DNA of 64,000 bases from contig JBGAVG010000005.1 of NCBI GenBank assembly GCA_044228245.1, positions 1 to 64,000 of the forward strand. The letters run 5' to 3'. The position numbers were made by a program, and so were the translations under genes. Source of the DNA: Methylotenera_A sp044228245. Its GTDB lineage: Bacteria > Pseudomonadota > Gammaproteobacteria > Burkholderiales > Methylophilaceae. The notes below the pieces were generated by a model. It did not search any database. It saw nothing but the letters and a program-made list of their open reading frames with translations, and was not told the DNA's origin. Position 1 is the stretch's first letter, and each line of letters starts with the position of its first letter. This document shows, piece after piece, positions 1 to 7,983 of this stretch.

Positions 1-1
1 G

Positions 2-976
2 CCTAATGCAGGTGATTTCTATACGCTTGGCTGGAAGCGCAATGCCAAAACACTGGTGAACCAGAAGGGCGAAGTTTCACTTATCAGCAATGTCTGCCGG
101 CATCGCCAGGCAATCATGCTGGATGGTAAAGGCAATACCAGCAATATCGTGTGCCCATTGCACCGCTGGACCTACGACCTGGACGGCAAACTGCTGGGTG
201 CGCCGCATTTTGAGCAGAATCCTTGCCTGCATTTGAACAAGACGCCGCTTGAAAACTGGCAGGGCATGTTGTTTGAAGCGCCACATCACATTGCGCATGA
301 ACTTGAACAGCTAAGCTGCAAGCAGGATTTCGATTTCTCCAACTACCATTTTGACCATGCGCATATAGACCATTATCAATTCAACTGGAAAACCTTTATC
401 GAGACGTATTTAGAGGATTACCACGTGGGGCCATTTCACCCGGGACTGAACCAGTTTGTAGACTGCGGTGACCTGCACTGGGAGTTCGGCGAGAATTTCA
501 GCGTACAGACCGTCGGCTACAAGCCCATGCAGGATCGGCAGCTGTCGCCGGTCTATCAGCGCTGGCAACAGACTGTCACGCAATATCATGGCGACAAGCC
601 GCCCAAACTGGGCGCCATCTGGTTTGCCTATTACCCATTCCTGATGATTGAATGGTATCCCAACGTACTCGTCATCTCGCACATCATTCCCACCGGGCTA
701 GATACCTGCAGCAACGTCGTGGAATTTTATTATCCGGAAGACATCGCCTTGTTTGAGCGCGACTACATTGCAGCGCAGCAGGCCGCCTATATGGAAACCG
801 CAGTGGAAGACAATGAAATTTGCGAACGCATGCACAAAGGCCGCCAGGCGCTTTACGCACAGGGCGTTGATGAACGCGGCCCTTATCAACACCCGATGGA
901 AACGGGTCTGGAACATTTTCATCTTTGGTATCGCAAGCAGATTGAGCCGCATTTGTCGCCAGACAGCGCACGATGA
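2..976 (+). CDS. Rieske-type ring-hydroxylating oxygenase, alpha-subunit-like (5' end outside window)
   Basis: The frame is open from base 2, so the gene begins left of the window; the GTG at 56 is internal. The N-terminal Rieske domain shows the two ligand pairs CRH (about nt 95) and CPLH (about nt 155) that bind a 2Fe-2S cluster. The C-terminal catalytic part shows D-Y-H-x4-H (about nt 418-438), the mononuclear iron motif, with an acidic VEDNE stretch near nt 805 that could supply the third ligand. Such proteins pass electrons from a reductase to O2 to hydroxylate an aromatic or other substrate; the substrate cannot be told from sequence. The last bases overlap the next gene by 4 (ATGA), suggesting translational coupling. 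Confidence 0.85.
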   Translation, partial: PNAGDFYTLGWKRNAKTLVNQKGEVSLISNVCRHRQAIMLDGKGNTSNIVCPLHRWTYDLDGKLLGAPHFEQNPCLHLNKTPLENWQGMLFEAPHHIAHELEQLSCKQDFDFSNYHFDHAHIDHYQFNWKTFIETYLEDYHVGPFHPGLNQFVDCGDLHWEFGENFSVQTVGYKPMQDRQLSPVYQRWQQTVTQYHGDKPPKLGAIWFAYYPFLMIEWYPNVLVISHIIPTGLDTCSNVVEFYYPEDIALFERDYIAAQQAAYMETAVEDNEICERMHKGRQALYAQGVDERGPYQHPMETGLEHFHLWYRKQIEPHLSPDSAR

Positions 977-1857
977 AATTTCCTGATTCGCTGCCAAACC
1001 TGCGCAGCTTGTGGATGCTGGTAGCCGCGCTGGGTTTTGCCATTATGGGCACGCTGGTGAAAATCGGAGCGGCTAAATTCAGCAGTGCAGAACTGGTGTT
1101 TTATCGTTCAGCCTTTGGGCTACTGGTAATTTACGCTTATATTCTCACCAGGCAATTGCCGCTTAGCACGCCCGTGATGGCAAAACACATGTCACGCGCT
1201 TTGGTAGGCTTTGCGTCGCTGGTTTTATTTTTCTATGCCATTGCGCATTTACCGCTCGCCACAGCGATCACGCTGAACTATACCTCGCCTTTGTTTCTGG
1301 CGCTGTTTATGCCGTTTTTACTGCAAAGTGAGCATCAGACGAGTTTGGCTAAAAAAGGGTTATATTTGGCAATAATGCTAGGGTTTGTCGGCGTGGTACT
1401 GTTGCTACAACCCACATTTCATCGTGAAGACAGCCTGGCAGGCGCGATGGGGCTGCTTTCCGGCGCCGGCGCGGCCCTGGCCTATGTACATGTAAAGCAG
1501 CTGGCAAACGCGAATGAGCCGGATTGGCGCACCGTATTTTATTTCACCCTGATCTCTACCATAGGCGGTGGCCTCTGGATGCTGTTACAGCATTTCACGC
1601 CGATTGGCTGGCAGGATATGCCGCTTTTATTGGGTTTGGGTGTTTCTGCCACAATTGCGCAGTTGGCGCTGACGCGTGCCTATCGTACTGGCAATACGCT
1701 CACCGTGGCGAGTTTGGCCTATGTGACGGTGGTGCTGGCCAGTTTAATCGGCATTTTGTTATGGCAAGAACAGCTTTCATTTTCGGAATGGCTGGCTATC
1801 GGTTTAATCATCCTGAGCGGCATTATTAGCGTACATGCAACACATACCACAAAATAA
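973..1857 (+). CDS. EamA/DMT-family permease
   Basis: This is a 294-aa very hydrophobic protein with about ten predicted membrane segments arranged as two EamA repeats, the usual size for drug/metabolite transporters. An early segment reads AALGFAIMGTLVKIGA, with a lysine in the membrane as is common in this family. Substrates of the family include amino acids, nucleosides and other metabolites; none can be assigned here. It overlaps the Rieske gene by 4 bp and is probably co-transcribed. A 6-bp-arm hairpin (ACCACA/TGTGGT, 1846-1863) encloses the stop codon but lacks a T tract. Confidence 0.85.
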   Translation: MKFPDSLPNLRSLWMLVAALGFAIMGTLVKIGAAKFSSAELVFYRSAFGLLVIYAYILTRQLPLSTPVMAKHMSRALVGFASLVLFFYAIAHLPLATAITLNYTSPLFLALFMPFLLQSEHQTSLAKKGLYLAIMLGFVGVVLLLQPTFHREDSLAGAMGLLSGAGAALAYVHVKQLANANEPDWRTVFYFTLISTIGGGLWMLLQHFTPIGWQDMPLLLGLGVSATIAQLALTRAYRTGNTLTVASLAYVTVVLASLIGILLWQEQLSFSEWLAIGLIILSGIISVHATHTTK

Positions 1858-1953
1858 TGTGGTCAGCCGCTTTCATCACCACAAAGCTCTAGACATTTCA
1901 ATGAGTTAGCAGTAATCTGAACTTTCCCCGTTAAAAACGCAGGCTTAGTTTTA

Positions 1954-2640
1954 ATGGTTAACCCCTTTATAATTTTTAGAACTATTGCATTGCTTGCAGC
2001 CTTTTGTCTGCTCAGCGGTTGCCTGGGCGGTACAGTTGCGCAGCAAATCGCGCGCTCCATCGCCACCAGCGTTGCGGATAAGGCCGTGGCCAAGGCGATG
2101 GATGTTGACGAAGGAAGCAGCAACCGCGAACCCAAGAGCATAAAGCTTAAAGACACACAACCTGATGATGTCTGGGTTGCGATGGCCACTTCCGGGTTTC
2201 AGGAAGTCAAACCGATAGCAGAACCTTTGCCGGAACAAGCTGAAGAAACCGAAACGCCGATTCAGGTGATACAAAGCAGCAAGCTGGTACGTGTCGAACT
2301 ATTCAACCTGCTCATCGGAGAAGAAAAAGCAGCCGTATACGAAAAAGCGCGTTTGATGGGTGCTACCAGCCTGCCAAAACAGCAAGAGTGGCAACGCTGG
2401 GCGGTAGCCACAGGCGCGATAAAATCTAGCGCTGAGAACGAGAACGGCAAAAAAATAATCACTTTTCTGATCCCGCCGGATTTTGGTAAATTGCCCAGCG
2501 GCGCAATCGCTGTAGTGGAACTGGCAACCCCAGGCGAACTCAATGTTGCGCGCTACAAGACCAACGAAGACAAAGCAATACTTAAGGCTCCAGCAAACCG
2601 CTTCGCATCGCAATCAGCGCGATTTCAGCTGAATTATTAG
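1954..2640 (+). CDS. Putative lipoprotein of unknown function
   Basis: This is a 228-aa protein starting with a short basic-hydrophobic segment and a lipobox LLSGC (Cys about residue 23), so it is probably a secreted lipoprotein. The rest is soluble and charged, with an E/P-rich linker near residues 90-105 and no recognised catalytic motif. Its last 59 bases overlap the 3' end of the convergent response-regulator gene. I do not recognise the family. No strong ribosome-binding site is visible before the ATG, so the start is uncertain, but the lipobox supports it. Confidence 0.6.
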   Translation: MVNPFIIFRTIALLAAFCLLSGCLGGTVAQQIARSIATSVADKAVAKAMDVDEGSSNREPKSIKLKDTQPDDVWVAMATSGFQEVKPIAEPLPEQAEETETPIQVIQSSKLVRVELFNLLIGEEKAAVYEKARLMGATSLPKQQEWQRWAVATGAIKSSAENENGKKIITFLIPPDFGKLPSGAIAVVELATPGELNVARYKTNEDKAILKAPANRFASQSARFQLNY

Positions 2641-3220
2641 CGTTCAGTTTCTGTTTGATGTTGTATAAATGCGTGCCCACCGTGCGCGGGCTTAGAAACA
2701 GCGCTTCTGCAATCTCGTTGGTGGTTTTGCCTTTTGCCAGTGACATAAATACTTCAAATTCGCGCTCGCTCAGTACATCCACCGGGCTTTGCTCGCCGGA
2801 TAACTGCTGAATCGCCATTTGCTGCGCCACGCTGGCTTCGAGATATTTTTTGCCGCTTGCAACAACGCGAATCGCCTTAATCAACTCCTCGGCAGCCGAC
2901 CTTTTCGTTAAATAGCCCACCGCGCCAGCATTCAATACACGCTTGGGATGCACGGAATCTTCATGCGCAGAGAGCACCAGAATTTTGGCATGGCTTTCTT
3001 TTGCTAAAATGCGCTCTATCGCCTCCAGACCGCCCATGCCAGGCATGGTGATATCCATCACCACCACGTCCGGCTTGTGCTCCATATAAGCCTTAATCGC
3101 AGTTTCGCCATTTTCCGCTTCGGCGACCACTTTTATATCCGAAGCGGTTTCCAGCAGCATCTTAAAGCCCATGCGTACCACCGCGTGGTCATCAACCAGC
3201 ATCACGTTAATTTGGCTCAT
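2582..3220 (-). CDS. NarL/FixJ-family response regulator
   Basis: This 212-aa protein has an N-terminal receiver domain (about residues 3-120) with acidic pair D10-D11, phospho-acceptor D56 (in VVMD), and a Thr-Lys pair near 106. A C-terminal LuxR-type helix-turn-helix (about 148-205) contains LSEREFEVF and the recognition region LSPRTVGTHLYNIKQKL. It should bind DNA when phosphorylated by the histidine kinase encoded immediately upstream, whose end overlaps this start by 4 bp. Target genes are not evident. It resembles UvrY/NarL-like regulators, but the specific family member cannot be named. Confidence 0.92.
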   Translation of the reverse strand: MSQINVMLVDDHAVVRMGFKMLLETASDIKVVAEAENGETAIKAYMEHKPDVVVMDITMPGMGGLEAIERILAKESHAKILVLSAHEDSVHPKRVLNAGAVGYLTKRSAAEELIKAIRVVASGKKYLEASVAQQMAIQQLSGEQSPVDVLSEREFEVFMSLAKGKTTNEIAEALFLSPRTVGTHLYNIKQKLNANNSAEIALIAMRSGLLEP

Positions 3221-4596
3221 GCCGACTCACCCTCTGTTTTGATCGCCTGTGGAATATTAATACGAATTACCGTGCCGCGCTGTGTCGACGCCGGATCAGT
3301 TTCAGAATCCACGCTAAAACTGCCATGCAACCCCTGCACACGCTCACGCATACCAATTAACCCGAAATGATTGGCAAAATGATTGTTTCGTTCAAGCTCA
3401 TCCATATCCATACCCGAACCATTATCTTTAATCGTAAGCTGCAACGCCCCTGTTTCGGTAGCCGCCAGATCAATATCAATCATCGTGGCTTCGGCATGCT
3501 TAATCACATTATTGATCGACTCCTGCACTATTCGATAAATATTGATGTTCAAAGTTTCGCCGAGTGCATCCAAGTTGCCAGACAAGCTTAAATTGATCGT
3601 CAACTCAGGATATTGATTCTGATAGAAATTAACCGCATCGCGCAGCGTTTCACTCAAGCCCAGGTTGTCCAGCGCTCCAGGACGCAACTGGCGGATAATA
3701 TTGTGCATGCCATCATAGATATGATTGGCGGCGGCCACAATGGTTTGCGCGCTTGCTTCCACTTCAGGCACTTTGCCCCTGGTTTTATTGGCAATCGCCA
3801 CGGCAAAGGTTTTAATCGCCGTCACATACTGGCCCAGTTCGTCGTGCAACTCGCGCGCGAGGCTTCTGCGTTCATCTTCAATATGGCTTTGTATCAGCTG
3901 CGTAAGCTGGCGGTTTTCTTCCAGCTGCCGCTCTATCGCCAGCGATTCCGCCATGCGGTTCAAACTATGCCCGATGCGATCGAATTCCGGTAATTTAAAG
4001 GCTGGCAAGCGCGTGGTTAAATCACCCTGCTCTATACGGTTGATGGAGGCCAGAATGCGATTTACCGGCCTGAGCGAATGGCTTAGCAGCGCGTATACCA
4101 TGCTGTTGAGCAGAATAAAAAAACCTAAGCCGATCCACATCAACTGGCTAAACCCAGCCCACGCCTCACGTATCGAACCTGCCGCGCTGGATGAAACCAC
4201 CAAGGTGCCGTAGCGGATTTTCCGCTCTACGGTTTCTGTCGCGGGCGCTACCAGTTTCACAAACCAGTCCGGCGGATGCACTTCAGTGCGATAGGTGGAT
4301 TCCGGCGATTGATATATGACATTGCCGCGTATATCGTACAGCACGATATTGCTGCTGCGCACATAGCCCAGCGACTGTAAAAATTGCTGCAGCACCACAT
4401 GTGTAGGTCCCATATCCGGGTTCATTGCGGAGCTGATAATGATGGTATCCAGCAACTGCACCGTGACGCGGCTGGCGGCCTCTACCCGCTCGCGAATCGA
4501 AATGCGTGTATCGTTCACCAGTATCGTGCCCACCACCAGTATAAAAGCCAGCGACAGCAAGGTAATCAGCAGATTTAAGCGGAACCTTAAACTCAT
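3217..4596 (-). CDS. Membrane sensor histidine kinase (HisKA_3 type)
   Basis: This 459-aa protein has a membrane segment at about 7-28, a periplasmic sensor region (about 30-148), a second membrane segment (about 150-172), a HAMP linker (about 173-225), then a HisKA_3 domain with the phospho-acceptor H251 in ARELHDELGQ. A C-terminal HATPase follows, with an N-box (NNVIKHAEA) and a DNGSGM G-box. This is the NarX/UhpB-type kinase architecture that pairs with LuxR-type regulators, and its partner is the overlapping downstream gene. The signal sensed is unknown. The periplasmic part is too short for a NarX nitrate module plus GAF. Confidence 0.92.
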   Translation of the reverse strand: MSLRFRLNLLITLLSLAFILVVGTILVNDTRISIRERVEAASRVTVQLLDTIIISSAMNPDMGPTHVVLQQFLQSLGYVRSSNIVLYDIRGNVIYQSPESTYRTEVHPPDWFVKLVAPATETVERKIRYGTLVVSSSAAGSIREAWAGFSQLMWIGLGFFILLNSMVYALLSHSLRPVNRILASINRIEQGDLTTRLPAFKLPEFDRIGHSLNRMAESLAIERQLEENRQLTQLIQSHIEDERRSLARELHDELGQYVTAIKTFAVAIANKTRGKVPEVEASAQTIVAAANHIYDGMHNIIRQLRPGALDNLGLSETLRDAVNFYQNQYPELTINLSLSGNLDALGETLNINIYRIVQESINNVIKHAEATMIDIDLAATETGALQLTIKDNGSGMDMDELERNNHFANHFGLIGMRERVQGLHGSFSVDSETDPASTQRGTVIRINIPQAIKTEGESA

Positions 4597-4688
4597 ATCC
4601 TACCCGAAAAATAAACATGCAAGTTTGAGGCAATATGTGCAAAAACAGCAAGCGTAAAAATCATTAAATCTGTTATTTCCCAAATCTA

Positions 4689-5501
4689 CTAATCTTTAAT
4701 CTCGATATTCTTGTACTCGGCGGGCACAGGCGGATATACCAGTTTCAACCCTTTAAGCGCATTTAGCAAAAGCCTGGAAATAAGTAAATTGCGGTTGGTT
4801 TTGGAATCTGCCGGTACCACATACCAGGGCGCATAATCGGTCGAAGTCGCGCGCATCGCGCTCTCGTAAGCCTGCATGTATTTATCCCACAAATCGCGCT
4901 CTTTCAGATCGTTCGTGTTAAATTTCCAGGTTTTGGTTGGGTCATTCAGGCGCTCCAGCATGCGCTGTTTTTGCTCCTGTTTCGAGATATGCAAATAACA
5001 CTTGATGATCACCGTGCCGGTTTCGGTAAGCATGCGCTCAAAATCGTTAATCTGTGCATAACGGCGCTCGCACTCCGCAGCATCAATCCAGTCGTGCACT
5101 TTCACAATCAGCACATCTTCATAATGGCTGCGGTTAAAAATCACAATCTCACCCTTTTGCGGCACCTGGGCATGCACCCGCCACAAGTAATCGTGCGCCA
5201 ATTCTTCCGGTGTTGGCGCTTTAAAACTCGCCAAACGTATACCTAAAGGATCGCACTCGCTAAACACATGCTTTATCGTGCCATCCTTGCCGCTGGCATC
5301 CATGCCCTGAATCAGCAGCAATACCTTATGTTTGGCCTGCGCGTGCAGAATATCCTGCAGAGCATTGATCTCAGTCGCCAGCTTTTCAAGCTCCATCGCA
5401 TCTTGTGCTTTATCGCCAGTGCGTTCAGATTTATCGTCGGATTTATAATTTTTCAACGAAAACTTTTTAGGGTTAACGCGATATTGGTCTAAATTGGCCA
5501 T
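4689..5501 (-). CDS. PPK2-family polyphosphate kinase
   Basis: This 270-aa cytosolic protein has one PPK2 domain. The Walker A loop GMDASGKDG lies at about residues 66-74, and a Walker B/lid region includes IFNRSHYEDVL (about 120-130) followed by the arginine-rich ER(R) lid helix. Family members move phosphate between inorganic polyphosphate and nucleoside mono- or diphosphates. Single-domain proteins of this length phosphorylate NDP or NMP, but the class is not decided by what I can see. It lies alone between the sensor kinase and the integron integrase, in the same orientation. Confidence 0.88.
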   Translation of the reverse strand: MANLDQYRVNPKKFSLKNYKSDDKSERTGDKAQDAMELEKLATEINALQDILHAQAKHKVLLLIQGMDASGKDGTIKHVFSECDPLGIRLASFKAPTPEELAHDYLWRVHAQVPQKGEIVIFNRSHYEDVLIVKVHDWIDAAECERRYAQINDFERMLTETGTVIIKCYLHISKQEQKQRMLERLNDPTKTWKFNTNDLKERDLWDKYMQAYESAMRATSTDYAPWYVVPADSKTNRNLLISRLLLNALKGLKLVYPPVPAEYKNIEIKD

Positions 5502-5524
5502 ATTTGACTTTCTAACAATTACTG

Positions 5525-6493
5525 CTAATTTAACACATCCAACGGGCTGCTCACGCCTTTGCCACCTTTGTTCAATACATGCGTATAAATCATGGTAGTC
5601 GCCACATTTTCATGCCCCAGCAGCTCTTGCACGGTGCGGATATCATAACCACCCTGCAGCAGATGCGTGGCAAAGCTGTGCCGTAAAGTATGCGGCGTGG
5701 CAGGTTTGGTAATGCCCGCGCGGCGGCATGCCGCCTTAATAGCGCGCTGTATCGTCTCATCGGCCAGATGATGGCGCCGCACCTTACCGGAACGCGGGTC
5801 TGTTGAAAGCGTTGTAGAGGGGAACACATACTGCCAGCCCCACTCCTTGCCTGCGTTCGGGTATTTTCGCTCTAAGGCATAAGGCAAAAACACCTCTCCC
5901 CCGCCGCTCGCCAAATCTTGTTCATGCAAATGTTTTACTTGCAGCAAATGTCCGCGCAGCGGCTCTATCGCCATCTTTGGCAACATGGTCACACGGTCTT
6001 TAAAGCCTTTGCCCTCGCGCACCAGAATCTCGCCACGCTTCAGGTCAACATCCTTCACCCGCATGCGCAAAACTTCCATCAAACGCAAGCCGGAGCCATA
6101 CAACAAACTAGCCGCCAGCCAATGCACGCCTTGCAACTGGCCTAACAATGCGCGCACTTCATCGTTATCCAGCACCGTTGGCAATCTGCGCGGCTTTTGC
6201 GCCTGCTCTACGTTATCCAGCCAAGGCAGCTCCTGCCCCAGCACATACTTATACAAAAACAGCAAAGCACTACGCGCCTGGTTTTGCGTGCTGGCAGAAA
6301 CATGGCCATCCACCGCCAGATGCGTTAAAAACGCCTCAACCTCCGGCGCGCCCAATTCGCCGGGGTGCCGCTTGCCGTGAAACAAAATGAAGCGCTTAAC
6401 CCACTGCACATAGGCCTCTTCCGTTCTTATGCTATAGTGCTTTAAACGGATTTTGTTGCGGACAGAATCTAAAAACGGGGATTGCGATGCCAT
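5525..6493 (-). CDS. intI: Integron integrase
   Basis: This 322-aa tyrosine recombinase has an N-terminal SAM-like core-binding domain (about 10-90) and a catalytic domain with R137 (GSGLR), H268-x2-R271 (PHTLRHSF), H294 (LLGHEN) and the nucleophile Y303. The insertion at about residues 195-225, containing ALERKYPNAGKEWGW, is the patch special to integron integrases and absent from XerC/D. The enzyme recombines attI with folded single-stranded attC sites. It is divergent from the cassette array, the usual layout. The whole reading frame is intact, so the integron may be active. No clear Shine-Dalgarno sequence precedes the start codon. Confidence 0.97.
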   Translation of the reverse strand: MASQSPFLDSVRNKIRLKHYSIRTEEAYVQWVKRFILFHGKRHPGELGAPEVEAFLTHLAVDGHVSASTQNQARSALLFLYKYVLGQELPWLDNVEQAQKPRRLPTVLDNDEVRALLGQLQGVHWLAASLLYGSGLRLMEVLRMRVKDVDLKRGEILVREGKGFKDRVTMLPKMAIEPLRGHLLQVKHLHEQDLASGGGEVFLPYALERKYPNAGKEWGWQYVFPSTTLSTDPRSGKVRRHHLADETIQRAIKAACRRAGITKPATPHTLRHSFATHLLQGGYDIRTVQELLGHENVATTMIYTHVLNKGGKGVSSPLDVLN

Positions 6494-6499
6494 ATGGTA

Positions 6500-6528
6500 T
6501 TGACTATAGTTTAAAGGCTCCCTATTAT
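6500..6528 (+). promoter_or_regulatory. Candidate cassette promoter Pc
   Basis: TTGACT (6500-6505), a 17-bp spacer and TATTAT (6523-6528) match the sigma-70 consensus closely and point into the cassette array. Transcription would start about 90 bases before the beta-lactamase start codon. It lies only a few bases from the intI start codon. This is inferred from sequence alone. Confidence 0.6.
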
Positions 6529-6552
6529 TGACCTAATTTGATGATATGACAA
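6524..6552 (-). promoter_or_regulatory. Candidate intI promoter, overlapping Pc
   Basis: On the minus strand TTGTCA (6552-6547), a 17-bp spacer and AATAAT (6529-6524) could drive intI. Its -10 occupies almost the same bases as the Pc -10 on the other strand, so the two promoters should compete. No LexA box was recognised nearby. Confidence 0.4.
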
Positions 6553-6583
6553 GAAAAATGAAAAATAATACGCTCGTTTACAC

Positions 6584-6616
6584 ACCGTCATTGGGACGGT
6601 TACTTAATAGTTGGGC
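6584..6616 (+). other. attI-like recombination site
   Basis: The core GTTGGGC at 6610-6616 fits the GTTRRRY consensus. The TTGGGC part belongs to the first cassette, and its complement GCCCAA starts attC1 at 7525. A short inverted repeat ACCGTC/GACGGT (6584-6589 and 6595-6600) lies just upstream and may mark the integrase-binding region; its role is inference. Confidence 0.7.
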
Positions 6617-6627
6617 GTCTCAAGCGC

Positions 6628-7509
6628 ATGAATAGCCAATCCTGCACGAGAAGAGATTTTTTGATCGCCGTCGTCAGCGTTCTGGCGACAATACCTGTCG
6701 TGTCTGCCGCAAGCACTGAAGACGAGCCTGCTTCTATCGCCGATATTGAGGCGAAGGTTGGCGGGAGGGTCGGCGTTTTTGCCGTGGATACAGGAAGCGG
6801 CAAAGTATTGGCACACAGGCCGGATGAACGCTTCGCGATGTGCTCGACATTCAAGTGGGTGCTTGTAGCAACCATTCTTGCGCAGGTGGAGCGAAATATG
6901 GTGTCACTCGGCGACCGTGTTTTGTATGGGCCGGCTGATCTTCTGGCTTATGCCCCTGTCACAAGCAAGCATGTTGCGGAAGGCTTCATGACCGTGGGCG
7001 ATTTGAGCCGTGCTGCGATTGTGGTCAGTGATAATACGGCTGCCAATCTGCTGCTCTCCAAATTGGGCGGCCCGTCGGCTGTTACCGAGTTCGCCCGGTC
7101 GTGCGGTGATGCTGTAACACGTCTCGACAGAAACGAGCCCACGCTCAATGACAATGAGGCAGACGATCTCCGCGACACAACCTCACCTCGGGCGATGGCT
7201 ACGTTGATGAGGAAGGTTCTGTGCGGAAATCGCCTTTCATCTACATCCCGTGATCTTTTGCTGCAATGGCTGCGCGACTGTGAAACGGGCTATGATCGTT
7301 TGCGAGCGAAGCTGCCCAAGGATTGGCTGGTTGGCGACAAAACCGGCACGGGGGAGCGTGGCGCAGTTAACGATGTGGCAATCGCCATTCCTCCCGGTCG
7401 TTCTCCCATTCTTATTGCGGCGTTTCTAAGTGAGGGAAGAGTAGACCGCCCGGTTTTGGTCGCCGCGCACGCCGGTATCAGTCGTCTGATAGCACATCAT
7501 TTCGCATGA
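6628..7509 (+). CDS. bla: Class A beta-lactamase (cassette 1)
   Basis: This 293-aa protein has a twin-arginine signal (TRRDFL, residues 7-12, then a hydrophobic run to about 28), so the folded enzyme is probably exported by Tat. All class A serine beta-lactamase motifs are present: S73-T-F-K76 (nucleophile), S134-D-N136, E170-x2-L-N174 (general base of the omega loop) and K238-T-G240. Cys72 precedes the nucleophile as in many carbapenemases, but its disulphide partner (Ambler 238) is Gly here. An Arg at Ambler 220 and Thr at 237 resemble the L2/KPC group. It is the first cassette, directly downstream of Pc. There is no clear ribosome-binding site. Hydrolysis of beta-lactams in the periplasm is expected; its spectrum cannot be read from sequence. 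I do not recognise it as a named clinical variant. Confidence 0.95.
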   Translation: MNSQSCTRRDFLIAVVSVLATIPVVSAASTEDEPASIADIEAKVGGRVGVFAVDTGSGKVLAHRPDERFAMCSTFKWVLVATILAQVERNMVSLGDRVLYGPADLLAYAPVTSKHVAEGFMTVGDLSRAAIVVSDNTAANLLLSKLGGPSAVTEFARSCGDAVTRLDRNEPTLNDNEADDLRDTTSPRAMATLMRKVLCGNRLSSTSRDLLLQWLRDCETGYDRLRAKLPKDWLVGDKTGTGERGAVNDVAIAIPPGRSPILIAAFLSEGRVDRPVLVAAHAGISRLIAHHFA

Positions 7510-7524
7510 CCATTGCCCTGTTAC

Positions 7525-7591
7525 GCCCAACCCATCATTCCAGCGGACCTGCGCGAAAAGCCGCGCAGGCCGGTGAATTCAGACGTTAGGG
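7525..7591 (+). repeat. attC1
   Basis: It runs from inverse core GCCCAAC (7525-7531) to core GTTAGGG (7585-7591). The interior folds with a perfect CCTGCGCG/CGCGCAGG stem. The 5' core is complementary to the attI junction core at 6610, which proves it belongs to the lactamase cassette. Confidence 0.93.
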
Positions 7592-7596
7592 TAATC

Positions 7597-7863
7597 ATGT
7601 CATCTACTCGCTTCGCCCTATTACTTCATCCAAATGCTCCTCAAGAATTTCTCTCATTGGTTTCTTCTTGTCTCCGAATTCACAATGAGGAACGCTATCT
7701 GTACGGAAGCAAGGTGGAACACATCGGGGGATTTGTTGAGTTCCACATAATTGAGAAAGACCGTCCAGATTGGCCTGTTCAAATACCTGTGGGTTATATC
7801 GTAGCCATCGCAGATATGTCAAAACACCAAGCAGTTCCAGGCTTTCTGTCGGGTAGCAAATAA
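7597..7863 (+). CDS. Cassette protein of unknown function, 88 aa (cassette 2)
   Basis: The protein starts MSSTRFALLLHPNAP, the first ATG inside the cassette, a few bases after the core site. The frame stays open further upstream through attC1, but that stretch belongs to another cassette and is not expected to be coding. It is a small soluble alpha/beta-looking protein with no signal peptide, no Cys cluster and no recognised catalytic motif. The acidic/aromatic stretch EKDRPDWPVQIP is its most distinctive part. An overlapping minus-strand frame of 109 codons (7604-7933) exists, but the forward one fits the array's direction. I do not know its function. Confidence 0.6.
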   Translation: MSSTRFALLLHPNAPQEFLSLVSSCLRIHNEERYLYGSKVEHIGGFVEFHIIEKDRPDWPVQIPVGYIVAIADMSKHQAVPGFLSGSK

Positions 7864-7915
7864 CCGGCATACCTGGCTTCCAAGTCATGGCATATCTAGT
7901 CCAATCATCCATATC

Positions 7916-7972
7916 CCCTAACCCCTCATTCAACCGCGACCACTTCGCGGCGCGTTAATTCTAACGTTAGCC
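7916..7972 (+). repeat. attC2
   Basis: It runs from inverse core CCCTAAC (7916-7922) to core GTTAGCC (7966-7972). Its first core is complementary to GTTAGGG at 7585, the start of the same cassette. The central stem is CCGCG/CGCGG. The sequence resembles attC4. Confidence 0.92.
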
Positions 7973-7983
7973 CTAAAATTAGC

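Noticed and set aside
6840..7360. Carbapenemase-type Cys69-Cys238 disulphide in the lactamase
   Set aside because: Only the first cysteine is present; the position after KTGT is glycine, so the disulphide cannot form.
7604..7933. 109-codon minus-strand frame in cassette 2
   Set aside because: It runs into attC2 at its start and opposes the direction of all other cassette genes; the forward 88-codon frame starts right after the core site.
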